Part shown: in pieces, positions 39,942 to 47,137 of the stretch
Layout: every line of letters begins with the position of its first letter
Numbering within the stretch: position 1 is the first letter of the stretch
Origin: JANWXR01 sp964608265
Lineage (GTDB): Bacteria; Chloroflexota; Anaerolineae; Anaerolineales; UBA6663
Reading direction: 5' to 3'
Assembly (NCBI GenBank): GCA_964608265.1
Contig: CAZSNP010000037.1
Location: forward strand, 1-47,195
DNA length: 47,195 nt
The notes under the pieces: model-generated
The model's database searches: none
What the model was told of the DNA's origin: nothing
Seen by the model: the letters and a program-made list of their open reading frames with translations, nothing else
Position numbers and translations under genes: made by a program

Positions 39942-40357
39942 CCCCCAAGTATCTGTTGGATACCAATGTCATCTCGGAACCCCTGCGCCCATCACCCAAC
40001 AGCGGGATTGTCAATCGCCTAAAACGGCATCGGGAAGAATTGGCGACGGCTTCAGTGGTGTGGCACGAGTTGTGGCTTGGCTGTCTTCGCTTGCCTGCCT
40101 CGGCCAAACGTGAGGCGATTGAACGGTATCTTGTCGAAGTCGTCTCCGTTTCAGTTGTGGTATTACCCTACGACGAAAAATCGGCCGAATGGCACGCGGT
40201 GGAACGAGCTAGATTAATCGCGGAGGGTCGTACCCCGGCTTTCGTGGACGGTCAAATCGCCGCCGTTGCTGCAACCCAGGGCCTGACGCTTGTGACCCTC
40301 AACCGGGCCGACTATCGTAACTATCACGGTCTCGATCTTGAAGATTGGAGCAGCTAA
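39938..40357 (+). CDS. PIN-domain toxin (VapC/FitB-like)
   Basis: About 139 residues. YLLDTNVISE (Asp in the first strand), VWHELWLGCLRLP (second acidic site), FVDGQIAAVAATQGLTLVTLNRADY (third and fourth acidic sites) are the PIN metal-binding residues. Such toxins are ribonucleases, often cutting tRNA or rRNA. The GTG at 39938 overlaps the antitoxin stop; a GTG one codon earlier is possible. A tRNA gene lies 69 nt downstream. Confidence 0.88.
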   Translation: MTPKYLLDTNVISEPLRPSPNSGIVNRLKRHREELATASVVWHELWLGCLRLPASAKREAIERYLVEVVSVSVVVLPYDEKSAEWHAVERARLIAEGRTPAFVDGQIAAVAATQGLTLVTLNRADYRNYHGLDLEDWSS

Positions 40358-40425
40358 CATAGTAGAATGCAACCGATGAACGAACGATACGAAACGAAAG
40401 CAAGCGCTTCGACTTGCGTTTACAC

Positions 40426-40497
40426 GGGCCCATAGCTCAATGGCAGAGCTCGCGGCTCATAACCGCTAGGTTGCAGGTTCGAGTCCTGCTGGGCCCA
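40426..40497 (+). tRNA. tRNA with CAT anticodon (elongator Met or Ile2)
   Basis: Full cloverleaf of 72 nt: acceptor GGGCCCA/TGGGCCC, D arm GCTC/GAGC, anticodon loop CTCATAA (anticodon CAT at 40458-40460), T arm GCAGG-TTCGAGT-CCTGC, discriminator A. CCA is not encoded. The paired G1-C72 rules against initiator tRNA. Pairs C4-G69 and C5-G68 are those that favour lysidine modification in tRNA-Ile2 of E. coli, so Ile2 is possible. Confidence 0.93.
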
Positions 40498-40531
40498 TTA
40501 CTTTCCACTGTCTTCTCGCCCACCTTCAAAC

Positions 40532-42037
40532 ATGCAGGATAAACTCACCGACCTCAAAACCCGCCTGCTCGAGATCAACGACCTCAACTCCGCTGCAGCA
40601 GTGCTGGGGTGGGATCAACACACCTACATGCCACCGGGCGGGGCCGCGGCGCGCGGGCGGCAACTGGCCACGCTCAGCCGGCTGGCGCAGGAGAAGTTCA
40701 TTGACCCTGCCATCGGCAAGCTGCTCGACGAGTTGCAACCGTACGCCGAGAGCCTGCCGTATGAGTCGGATCAGGCCGCGCTCATCCGCAAGACGCGGCG
40801 CGATTACGAGCGGGCGGTGAAGGTGCCGCCGGCCTTCATCGCCGAACTGTCGGAGCACCAATCCGCCGCGCTGCAGGTGTGGGCAGCGGCCCGCCCGGCC
40901 AACGACTTCGCCTCGGTGCGGCCCATGCTGGAAAAGACGCTCGACCTCAGCCGCCGCCTGGCCGATTTCTTCCCCGGTTACGACCACATCGCCGACCCGT
41001 TGATTGACTTTCAGGATTACGGCATGCAGGCGGCGAGTGTGCGCGCGGTCTTCACGCAATTGCGCGAGCAACTCGTGCCGCTGGTGCAGGCCATCACCGC
41101 CCAGCCGCCCGCCGACGACGGTTGCCTGCATCAACATTTCCCCGAAGATCAGCAGGCTGCCTTCGGCGTCGCCATCATCAAAGCCTTTGGCTACGATTTC
41201 AACCGGGGACGGCAGGATAAAGTCGCGCACCCCTTCGCGACCCAGTTCGCCATCGGCGATGTGCGCATCACCACCCGCTTCAAAGACGACGACTTCGCCG
41301 ACGGCTTCTTCAGCACGCTGCACGAATCCGGCCACGCGATGTACGAGCAGGGAGTCAACCCGGCCTACGATGGGTTGCCGCTCGCCGGCGGCACGTCGGC
41401 GGGCGTGCACGAGAGCCAGTCACGTCTGTGGGAGAACCTCGTCGGGCGCAGCCGGGGATTTTGGGAGCACTTCTATCCCAAACTGCAGGCCGCGCTGCCG
41501 GGGCAGTTTGGCCGCGTGCCGCTGGAGACGTTCTATCGCGCCATCAACAAAGTGCAACGCTCACTCATCCGCACCGACGCCGACGAGGTGACCTACAACC
41601 TGCACGTCATCCTGCGCTTCGACCTTGAACTGCAAATGCTCGAAGGCTCGCTGGCGATCAGGGATTTGCCCGAGGCGTGGCACGCGCGCTATCAATCCGA
41701 CCTCGGCGTGCGCGCGCCCGATGACGGCGACGGCGTGCTGCAGGACATGCACTGGTTCTATGCCCTCATCGGCGGGATGTTTCAGGGCTACACGCTCGGC
41801 AACATCCTCAGCGCTCAGTTCTACGCGAAGGCGCTCGAGGCGCGCCCCGACATCCCGGCGCAGATCGCGCGCGGCGAGTTCAGTGGGCTGCATGGCTGGT
41901 TGAAGGACAACGTCTACCAGTCTGGCAGCAAATACACCGCGCCGGAATTGATTGAAAGGGTCACCGGCGGCGGATTGGACATCGCGCCCTACCTCCAGTA
42001 TTTGCGCAGGAAATACGGCGAGCTGTACACGCTGTAA
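40532..42037 (+). CDS. M32 metallocarboxypeptidase (carboxypeptidase Taq family)
   Basis: 501 residues; removes C-terminal amino acids from peptides. The zinc motif HESGH (264-268) and the third-ligand region GVHESQSRLWEN are present, as is the family motif DVRITTRF. LGWDQHTYMPPGGAAARGRQLATL at the N-terminus and HVILRFDLELQMLEGSL near the C-terminus fit M32. It follows the tRNA by 34 nt and ends at a strong terminator. Complete and of normal length. Confidence 0.96.
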   Translation: MQDKLTDLKTRLLEINDLNSAAAVLGWDQHTYMPPGGAAARGRQLATLSRLAQEKFIDPAIGKLLDELQPYAESLPYESDQAALIRKTRRDYERAVKVPPAFIAELSEHQSAALQVWAAARPANDFASVRPMLEKTLDLSRRLADFFPGYDHIADPLIDFQDYGMQAASVRAVFTQLREQLVPLVQAITAQPPADDGCLHQHFPEDQQAAFGVAIIKAFGYDFNRGRQDKVAHPFATQFAIGDVRITTRFKDDDFADGFFSTLHESGHAMYEQGVNPAYDGLPLAGGTSAGVHESQSRLWENLVGRSRGFWEHFYPKLQAALPGQFGRVPLETFYRAINKVQRSLIRTDADEVTYNLHVILRFDLELQMLEGSLAIRDLPEAWHARYQSDLGVRAPDDGDGVLQDMHWFYALIGGMFQGYTLGNILSAQFYAKALEARPDIPAQIARGEFSGLHGWLKDNVYQSGSKYTAPELIERVTGGGLDIAPYLQYLRRKYGELYTL

Positions 42038-42041
42038 CCGG

Positions 42042-42085
42042 CAAGGCCCTTCGGGTTTCCAGAACCGAAGGGCCTTGTTATTTAA
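42042..42085 (+). terminator. Rho-independent terminator after the M32 gene
   Basis: CAAGGCCCTTCGG (42042-42054) pairs perfectly with CCGAAGGGCCTTG (42065-42077) over a 10-nt loop, followed by TTATTTAA. Confidence 0.9.
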
Positions 42086-42089
42086 GGGG

Positions 42090-42250
42090 ATAGGCCCAGC
42101 GACGGGGGGGATCGCTGGGCCTTATGGGTCAGGTTGGCGACTACTCGCTGACCTGATACGCGCCTATGTTTATGCGTTTCCACTCGGAGGGGTGGCGCGT
42201 TACGACCTTTGTAGACTCCGTGACTGAGCGATGCGTGAATATAGGCTAAA
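42090..42250 (-). ncRNA. Structured convergent intergenic region, possible small RNA
   Basis: Three helices follow one another: AGGCCCAGCGA/TCGCTGGGCCT (42092-42102, 42112-42122), an imperfect TCAGGT...GCGA/TCGC...ACCTGA pair around 42129-42156, and ACGCGCC/GGCGCGT (42158-42164, 42194-42200). GCCTAT (42162-42167) could instead pair with ATAGGC (about 42241-42246). On the minus strand the first helix would come last, followed by an A/T-rich stretch, like a terminator. No open frame. I do not recognise a known RNA family. Confidence 0.3.
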
Positions 42251-42269
42251 TGATGGATGAGTAGCGGGG

Positions 42270-42728
42270 CTATGAGCGCTTGCGCCTGAACTCCTGCTCC
42301 CACACTTCCACCTCGGCGCTGGTCAGCCCCTGTTCTTTTTGACTCGGCCTCGCGGGGGTGGCGGACATCGCGCGCGCGAAGGAGGCCGCCTCGCGCACCG
42401 TGGCTCCGCGCTCGCGCACGGCGGCCTGCAGCCGCGCATCGGAAGTGATGACGGTCAATCCCCGGGGATTGCGATCCGCGCGCACCAGCTCCACAATCAC
42501 CTCATCCGCCGTGCGTGGCGGGCGAGCGAAACGCACCGTGAGTGTGGAATTTGACAGACTGCCCTGCCCGGTAGGTTGGCCGCGATCGAAGACCACCGTG
42601 CCCTTCTTCCTCGCGCGGAGAAGGTAGCCGCGCAGCAGCATCACCAACTTCTGCTCGTCGTCGGGGTCGGCCAGGCTGAGGCCCGGCATCTGGCCGATGA
42701 GGTTGTGCCCATCAATGATGAACGGCAT
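42270..42728 (-). CDS. NYN-domain (YacP-like) protein
   Basis: 152 residues. FIIDGHNLIGQMPG (first Asp), VVFDRGQPTG, ADEVIVELVRADRNPRGLTVITSDARLQ (further acidic residues) match the YacP/NYN fold of PIN-related nucleases, such as the Rae1 ribonuclease group. It probably acts on RNA. ATG 42728 lies 6 nt after a minus-strand TACAAT, so the mRNA is probably leaderless. The open frame extends upstream into the divergent gene. Confidence 0.85.
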   Translation of the reverse strand: MPFIIDGHNLIGQMPGLSLADPDDEQKLVMLLRGYLLRARKKGTVVFDRGQPTGQGSLSNSTLTVRFARPPRTADEVIVELVRADRNPRGLTVITSDARLQAAVRERGATVREAASFARAMSATPARPSQKEQGLTSAEVEVWEQEFRRKRS

Positions 42729-42734
42729 GGGTGG

Positions 42735-42774
42735 ATTGTAGCACCCAGGCGTTGTGCTATTATCCGCCGCGATG
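42735..42774. promoter_or_regulatory. Overlapping divergent leaderless promoters
   Basis: Minus strand: TACAAT (42740-42735) 6 nt before ATG 42728. Plus strand: TTGTAG (42736-42741), 16-bp spacer, TATTAT (42758-42763) 8 nt before ATG 42772. The same bases serve as minus -10 and plus -35, so polymerases must compete. Confidence 0.65.
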
Positions 42775-43533
42775 AATGCGCGCCGGCTCGTTCTGTATCT
42801 GCTCCTCAACGCCGTGGTCTCCATCTCGGCGACGTGGCTGGCGCTGTGGATTTGGGAGAACTACATCTCGCCGCGCGCAGCCGGGCCGCGCACCGTCGCC
42901 AGCGCGCCGGCGCCCACCACCGCACCCGGCTTCCCGGCCCAGGGGTTCCCTGGCGTCATCGCCTCGCCGCTGCCGACGCTCCCCTCCACCCAGCAGGCCG
43001 CCGGGCCGGTGACACATGTCGTGCAAAGCGGCGACACCCTCGGCTCCATTGCGCAGCAGTACGACCTCTCGATCGAGGCGCTGATGGAGCTGAACAGCCT
43101 CACTGACCCGAACCGGCTGGATGTGGGCCAGACGCTCATTGTGGGGATACCGCCCACCGCGCCGGCGACCGAGGCCCCGCCCGTCGCGCCGCTGCCCACC
43201 GCTACGCCCGACCCGAACGTGCCCGCGCCGAGCCTCACCATCCGAGAGGTGCGGTCGGCCGGCGTGCTGGCGGAGGAAGTCGTCGTCATCGCCAACGCCG
43301 GCGGCCCGGTGGATTTGGCCGGCTGGACGCTGCGCGATGAGACTGGCCGCGCATACACTTTCCCGGCGCTCACCCTGTTCGAGGGCGGCATCGTCAACGT
43401 GCACACCCGCGCCGGCGAGGACAGCGTGATTGATTTGTACTGGGGATTGGGAGGGCCGGCCTGGCGCGCCGGCCAATTGCTGCTGCTCACCGACCCGAAC
43501 GGGAACCTGAGCGCGCGCTACTCGGTGCCGTGA
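42772..43533 (+). CDS. Membrane-anchored LysM - lamin-tail-domain protein
   Basis: 253 residues. One N-terminal membrane helix (about 5-28), a Pro/Ala/Thr-rich linker, a LysM domain (THVVQSGDTLGSIAQQYDLSIEALMELNSL...LDVGQTLIV, about 81-126) for peptidoglycan binding, a second Pro-rich linker, and a C-terminal lamin-tail (LTD) domain (LTIREVRSAGVLAEEVVVIANAGGPVDLAGWTLRD...). It is likely external, tethered to membrane and wall. LTD domains often accompany nucleases or surface proteins; the role here is unknown. Confidence 0.88.
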   Translation: MNARRLVLYLLLNAVVSISATWLALWIWENYISPRAAGPRTVASAPAPTTAPGFPAQGFPGVIASPLPTLPSTQQAAGPVTHVVQSGDTLGSIAQQYDLSIEALMELNSLTDPNRLDVGQTLIVGIPPTAPATEAPPVAPLPTATPDPNVPAPSLTIREVRSAGVLAEEVVVIANAGGPVDLAGWTLRDETGRAYTFPALTLFEGGIVNVHTRAGEDSVIDLYWGLGGPAWRAGQLLLLTDPNGNLSARYSVP

Positions 43534-43997
43534 TGGACTTTGGCAGCCTCATCGAGAAAATCATCCGCGAGGCGCAGGCTAAGGGCAAGTTCGATAACCT
43601 CAGCGGGCAGGGCCAGCCTCTCAGGCTCGACAACGAGAACGAAGCGTCGGAGGAGTGGGCGGCCAACCGTCTGCTCAAGAGTCAGAACCTGCGGCCGGCC
43701 TGGCTCGAGGAGGATTTATCCATCCGGGAGGAATTAGAGCGGGCGCGGACGAGGCTGCAACGCACCCACCGCTGGCGCGTGGCCGAGCTGCGGCCGTTGA
43801 GCGGCAAGTCCGACGAAGGGTCGCTGCGGCGGCGGGCGTGGGTCGAAGACGAATGGCAGCGCCTCCTGGCGGAATTCCGCGAAACAGTGGCGCAGCTCAA
43901 CCAGCGCATCCGGTTACTAAACCTCAAAGTCCCCTCCGATCAGTTGCAGCGTGTGGTCATCGATTGCGACGCCGAGGTCGCGCAGGCAACGCGCTGA
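43533..43997 (+). CDS. DUF1992 (DnaJ-homologue subfamily C member 28 type) protein
   Basis: 154 residues from ATG 43533, which overlaps the preceding stop (TGATG). IEKIIREAQAKGKFDNLSGQGQPLRLD is the DUF1992 signature, followed by a long charged helix region. The J domain found in eukaryotic relatives is absent. Function unknown. The gene ends before a bidirectional terminator. Confidence 0.88.
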   Translation: MDFGSLIEKIIREAQAKGKFDNLSGQGQPLRLDNENEASEEWAANRLLKSQNLRPAWLEEDLSIREELERARTRLQRTHRWRVAELRPLSGKSDEGSLRRRAWVEDEWQRLLAEFRETVAQLNQRIRLLNLKVPSDQLQRVVIDCDAEVAQATR

Positions 43998-44003
43998 AAC
44001 AAA

Positions 44004-44030
44004 AACACCGCCCCGATTTGGGGCGGTGTT
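44004..44030. terminator. Bidirectional terminator between DUF1992 and tatA
   Basis: AACACCGCCCC (44004-44014) pairs perfectly with GGGGCGGTGTT (44020-44030), loop GATTT. Minus strand continues TTTTTGTTT; plus strand continues CGTTGT. Confidence 0.88.
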
Positions 44031-44047
44031 CGTTGTCGCCGTCAGCG

Positions 44048-44245
44048 CTACGCCGGCTTGGAGTCGTCCTTCTTGTCCTCGTCCGGTTTCTGCACATCTT
44101 TTTTGTCGCCGGTCAGGCCTTCGCGGAACTGGCGGATGGCGCTGCCCATCTCGCCGCCGATGCGGCCCAATCGGCCGACGCCGAAGAGCAGCACCACGAT
44201 GATGAGGATGATGATCCATTCCATGCCATTGGGAAGTCCGAACAT
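44048..44245 (-). CDS. tatA: Twin-arginine translocase subunit TatA
   Basis: 65 residues. A short N-terminal helix (MEWIIILIIVVLLFGVGRLGRIGGEMGSAIRQFREGL) gives the TatA/E pattern of membrane helix, FG hinge and amphipathic helix, then an acidic-basic tail. It forms the translocation pore for folded Tat substrates, such as the DUF1800 and DUF1501 proteins of this window. tatC is not here. AAGGGA lies upstream of the ATG. Confidence 0.93.
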   Translation of the reverse strand: MFGLPNGMEWIIILIIVVLLFGVGRLGRIGGEMGSAIRQFREGLTGDKKDVQKPDEDKKDDSKPA

Positions 44246-44274
44246 GTTTACAATCCCTTCACTGAGTTGCTGCG

Positions 44275-44338
44275 ATTATAGCACCGGCTACGATATCTTG
44301 CGGGAAGCCTACCCGTCTGTTACACTCCTCCGGCAATG
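44275..44338. promoter_or_regulatory. Divergent promoters of tatA (minus) and dnaX (plus)
   Basis: Minus TATAAT at 44280-44275 for tatA, about 30 nt before its ATG, so with a normal leader. Plus TTGCGG (44298-44303), 17-bp spacer, TACACT (44321-44326), 9 nt before the dnaX ATG at 44336, so near-leaderless. Confidence 0.65.
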
Positions 44339-45865
44339 CCCGCGCAAGCACTCTATCGCAAATGGCGGCCTCAGTTGTGGGGTGAGGTGGTGGGGCAAGA
44401 GCACGTCGTGCAGACGCTGCGCAACGCCATCGCCGCCGACCGCATGGGCCACGCCTACTTGTTCGCCGGCCCGCGCGGCTGCGGCAAGACCACCAGCGCG
44501 CGGCTGGTCGCCAAAGCCCTCAACTGCCTCGACCCCGATCCGGCCAAACGCCCGTGCAACACCTGCGAGCATTGCGTCGCCGTCAACGAGGGTCGCTTCC
44601 TCGACCTGATCGAAATTGACGGGGCCTCGAACAACAGCGTCGAGAACATCCGCGAGCTGCGCGACAAGATCAACTTCGCGCCCAGCCAGGGCCGCTTCAA
44701 GATTTACATCATAGATGAAGTGCACATGCTGAGCATGGGCGCTTTCAACGCGCTGCTCAAGACGCTCGAGGAGCCGCCGCCGCACGCCGTCTTCATCCTC
44801 GCCACCACCGAGAGCTACAAAATCCCGGCCACCGTTTCGTCGCGGTGCCAGCGCTTCGAGTTCCGGCGCATCCCCGTCACCGATATCGTCGCCCGGCTGG
44901 AGGAATTGTGCCGGCAGGAAAACGTCTCCGCCGAGCGGCCGGCCCTCGAACTGGTGGCGCGCCAGGCCACCGGCGCGCTGCGCGATGCCATCAGCCTGCT
45001 CGATCAACTCGTCTCCGCCGACAACGCGGTGACGTTGGCGCAGGCTCAGGCGTTGCTCGGCACCGCCGTCGGGCAGACGGTGCCGGAGTTGTCGGCGGCC
45101 CTCGCGGCCAACGACACGACGACCGGCGTCAACCTCATCAACACCGTAATCGATGGCGGCGCCGACCCGCGCCAGCTCGCGCGGCAGATGGTGGATTATC
45201 TCCGCGGCCTCCTGCTCATCCGCCTCGGCAACGCCGCGTTGGTGGATGCGACCGCCGAGAACCGCGCCGTGATGGCCAGGCAGGCCGAGCAGTGGGCGCC
45301 GGCCGGGTTGCTGCGCGCCATCCGCGCGTTCAACACGGCCGCCAACGACATCAAGGGTGGATGGCAGCCGCAACTTCCGCTCGAACTGGCAGTCGTGGAG
45401 TGCACGACTGTGCCCGCGCCGCCTTCCCCCGTGGCAGCCGCCTCCGCCCCGGCAGCCGCCTCCCCTCGGGAACCGGCCCCCGCGCGCGCCGCGCCTCCCG
45501 CACCGCCGCGACCCACTTCAACCGTATCGCGCGATGATCTGCGTACCGTGTGGCGCCGCACCCTCGACCTCTTGATGGAGCGCAAGAAGGTGCAGAAACT
45601 GACCAGGAGCGAATTGGAGAACGCCGGCCTCGACCGGTTCGAAGGCACGCTGTTGAAGGTGGTGACGAGCCAGGCCATGCTGGATCGGATGAAGGCGCGG
45701 CCTGATTTTCAACACGCGGTCAATGAGGCGTTGTCGGATGTGCTCGGCTCACCGCACAGCGTACGGTTCCAACTGGCCGACGGCCCGCGCAGCACCCCAG
45801 CGGCGGAGGCCTCGTCGGGCATGGTCGCCGCCGCCCTCGATCTCGGCGGCGAAATCGTGGAATAG
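44336..45865 (+). CDS. dnaX: DNA polymerase III subunits gamma/tau
   Basis: 509-residue clamp-loader ATPase. YRKWRPQLWGEVVGQEHVVQTLRNAI, Walker A GPRGCGKTTSARL, the zinc module CNTCEHC with the earlier Cys, IDEVHMLSMGAFNALLKTLEEPPPH, sensor ATTESYKIPATVSSRCQRFEF are all present. A Pro/Ala-rich linker (about 363-395) precedes the tau-type C-terminal domain. First gene of the conserved dnaX-ybaB-recR operon. Confidence 0.97.
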   Translation: MPAQALYRKWRPQLWGEVVGQEHVVQTLRNAIAADRMGHAYLFAGPRGCGKTTSARLVAKALNCLDPDPAKRPCNTCEHCVAVNEGRFLDLIEIDGASNNSVENIRELRDKINFAPSQGRFKIYIIDEVHMLSMGAFNALLKTLEEPPPHAVFILATTESYKIPATVSSRCQRFEFRRIPVTDIVARLEELCRQENVSAERPALELVARQATGALRDAISLLDQLVSADNAVTLAQAQALLGTAVGQTVPELSAALAANDTTTGVNLINTVIDGGADPRQLARQMVDYLRGLLLIRLGNAALVDATAENRAVMARQAEQWAPAGLLRAIRAFNTAANDIKGGWQPQLPLELAVVECTTVPAPPSPVAAASAPAAASPREPAPARAAPPAPPRPTSTVSRDDLRTVWRRTLDLLMERKKVQKLTRSELENAGLDRFEGTLLKVVTSQAMLDRMKARPDFQHAVNEALSDVLGSPHSVRFQLADGPRSTPAAEASSGMVAAALDLGGEIVE

Positions 45866-45875
45866 AGGCAAAGAT

Positions 45876-46208
45876 ATGGCGAAGATGAGAGGCGGCCGCC
45901 CCGAGCCGGGGATGAATCAGGGCCTGATGGAGCGGCTGGCGAAACTGCAGGATGACATGCTGCGGGCGCAGGAAGCGCTGGGCGACGAGCGCCTCACGGT
46001 AACGTCGGGCGGCGACGCCGTGAAAGTAGTGATTGACGGGCGGCAACACATCCACGCTATTGAAATCAAGGCCGAGGCTCTGGCCGATCGTGAGCTGGTG
46101 CAGGCTATGCTCGTGGTTGCCCTCAACAACGCCCTCGAGCAATCACAGGCCCTGGCCGCGCAACGCCTGCAGGGCCTGAGCGGCGGGCTGGGCTTGCCGG
46201 GGATGTAG
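45876..46208 (+). CDS. ybaB: YbaB/EbfC family nucleoid-associated protein
   Basis: 110 residues. MERLAKLQDDMLRAQEALGDERLTVTSGGDAVKVVIDGRQHIHAIEIKAEAL is the YbaB fold, a dimeric DNA-binding protein. It lies between dnaX and recR in the usual order, 10 nt after dnaX. AGAGG precedes ATG 45876. The open frame starts far upstream inside dnaX, but only this Met gives a normal-sized protein. Confidence 0.95.
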   Translation: MAKMRGGRPEPGMNQGLMERLAKLQDDMLRAQEALGDERLTVTSGGDAVKVVIDGRQHIHAIEIKAEALADRELVQAMLVVALNNALEQSQALAAQRLQGLSGGLGLPGM

Positions 46209-46210
46209 TT

Positions 46211-46816
46211 GTGAGCAGCGCGATTCCCAGATCCGTTCAGCGGCTGATTGATGAGTTCTCGCGGCTGCCGGGCATCGGCCCGAAGTCGGCCTCGCGACTG
46301 ACGTTCTTTCTGTTGCGTGGCGATGGCCAGCAATCGCAAGACCTGGCCGCTGCGCTCGGCGAGCTGCGCGCGCGCACGCGGTTTTGCTCCGTCTGCCAGA
46401 ACATCACCGAAAGCGACCCGTGCCCGGTGTGCGCCGATACCGGCCGCGATGCCAGCCTGATTTGCGTCGTCGAAGAGCCGTTGGATGTGTTGGCCATCGA
46501 GCGCACTGGTCGTTTCAAAGGTAAGTACCATGTGCTGCACGGCGCCATCTCGCCGGTAGAGGGCGTCGGGCCGGAAGATTTGAAAATCCGCGAGCTGATC
46601 GAACGGGTGAATGCCGAGCCGGTTCGGGAAGTTATCCTGGCCACCAACGTCAGCCTGGAAGGCGAGGCGACGGCCATGTATTTGCAGAAGCAGATGGTGG
46701 GGCGGGGCGGCATTCGGGTGACGCGTCTGGCGCGTGGCCTGCCGGTCGGCGGCGATTTGGAGTATGCCGATGAGACCACCCTGGCCCGCGCGCTCGAGGG
46801 CCGCGGAGAAATGTAA
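46211..46816 (+). CDS. recR: Recombination mediator RecR
   Basis: 201 residues. HhH motif (SRLPGIGPKSASRLTFFLL), C4 zinc finger (CSVCQNITESDPCPVC), Toprim domain (LICVVEEPLDVLAIERTG, LHGAISPVEGVGPEDL, EVILATNVSLEGEATAMYL) and the C-terminal RLARGLPVGGDLEYADETTLARAL are intact. With RecO/RecF it loads RecA at gaps. Start is GTG 46211, 2 nt after the ybaB stop. Confidence 0.97.
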   Translation: MSSAIPRSVQRLIDEFSRLPGIGPKSASRLTFFLLRGDGQQSQDLAAALGELRARTRFCSVCQNITESDPCPVCADTGRDASLICVVEEPLDVLAIERTGRFKGKYHVLHGAISPVEGVGPEDLKIRELIERVNAEPVREVILATNVSLEGEATAMYLQKQMVGRGGIRVTRLARGLPVGGDLEYADETTLARALEGRGEM

Positions 46817-46840
46817 GCCAAACTTTAAGATAAAGCGTTC

Positions 46841-46868
46841 TTGACAAAGGCACTGACTGGCCTATAAT
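46841..46868 (+). promoter_or_regulatory. Strong rRNA operon promoter
   Basis: Perfect TTGACA (46841-46846), 16-bp spacer, perfect TATAAT (46863-46868), with an A/T-rich UP-element-like stretch upstream (46821-46835). It is the only double-consensus promoter in the window and lies 270 nt before the 16S start. Confidence 0.93.
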
Positions 46869-47137
46869 TTCCACTCGCAGACGGTCTAGCCACTTGGAGC
46901 AAGCGGCAGATCCAACAACCGAGTAGTTCCGGCCTGAAGTCCAGCAAACTTCAAACCCCAGATGCCGATGCTGAAGGTTAGCATCGGTATTTGTGTCCCT
47001 GCGGGGACTCGGCGGCAGTGTTGCGCCGGCCGGGCGAAAGCGCCGGAATACGCACCTTAACAGTTGAATAGTGACAGGAAGCAACAGTAAGTCAGCAAAA
47101 CCCCTGTAAACACTTTCAGACTTCGGTCTGGAGTTTC
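46869..47137 (+). other. rRNA operon leader
   Basis: The 269-nt leader holds several hairpins: CCGATGCT/AGCATCGG (46965-46972, 46980-46987), GTCCC/GGGAC near 46995, and CAGAC-TTCG-GTCTG (47117-47130). ACCTTAACAGTTGAATAGTG near 47054-47073 resembles a boxA-type antitermination region. No gene. Confidence 0.65.

Noticed and set aside
40426..40497. Initiator tRNA-fMet
   Set aside because: Positions 1 and 72 form a G-C pair and the anticodon stem lacks the three consecutive G-C pairs of initiators.
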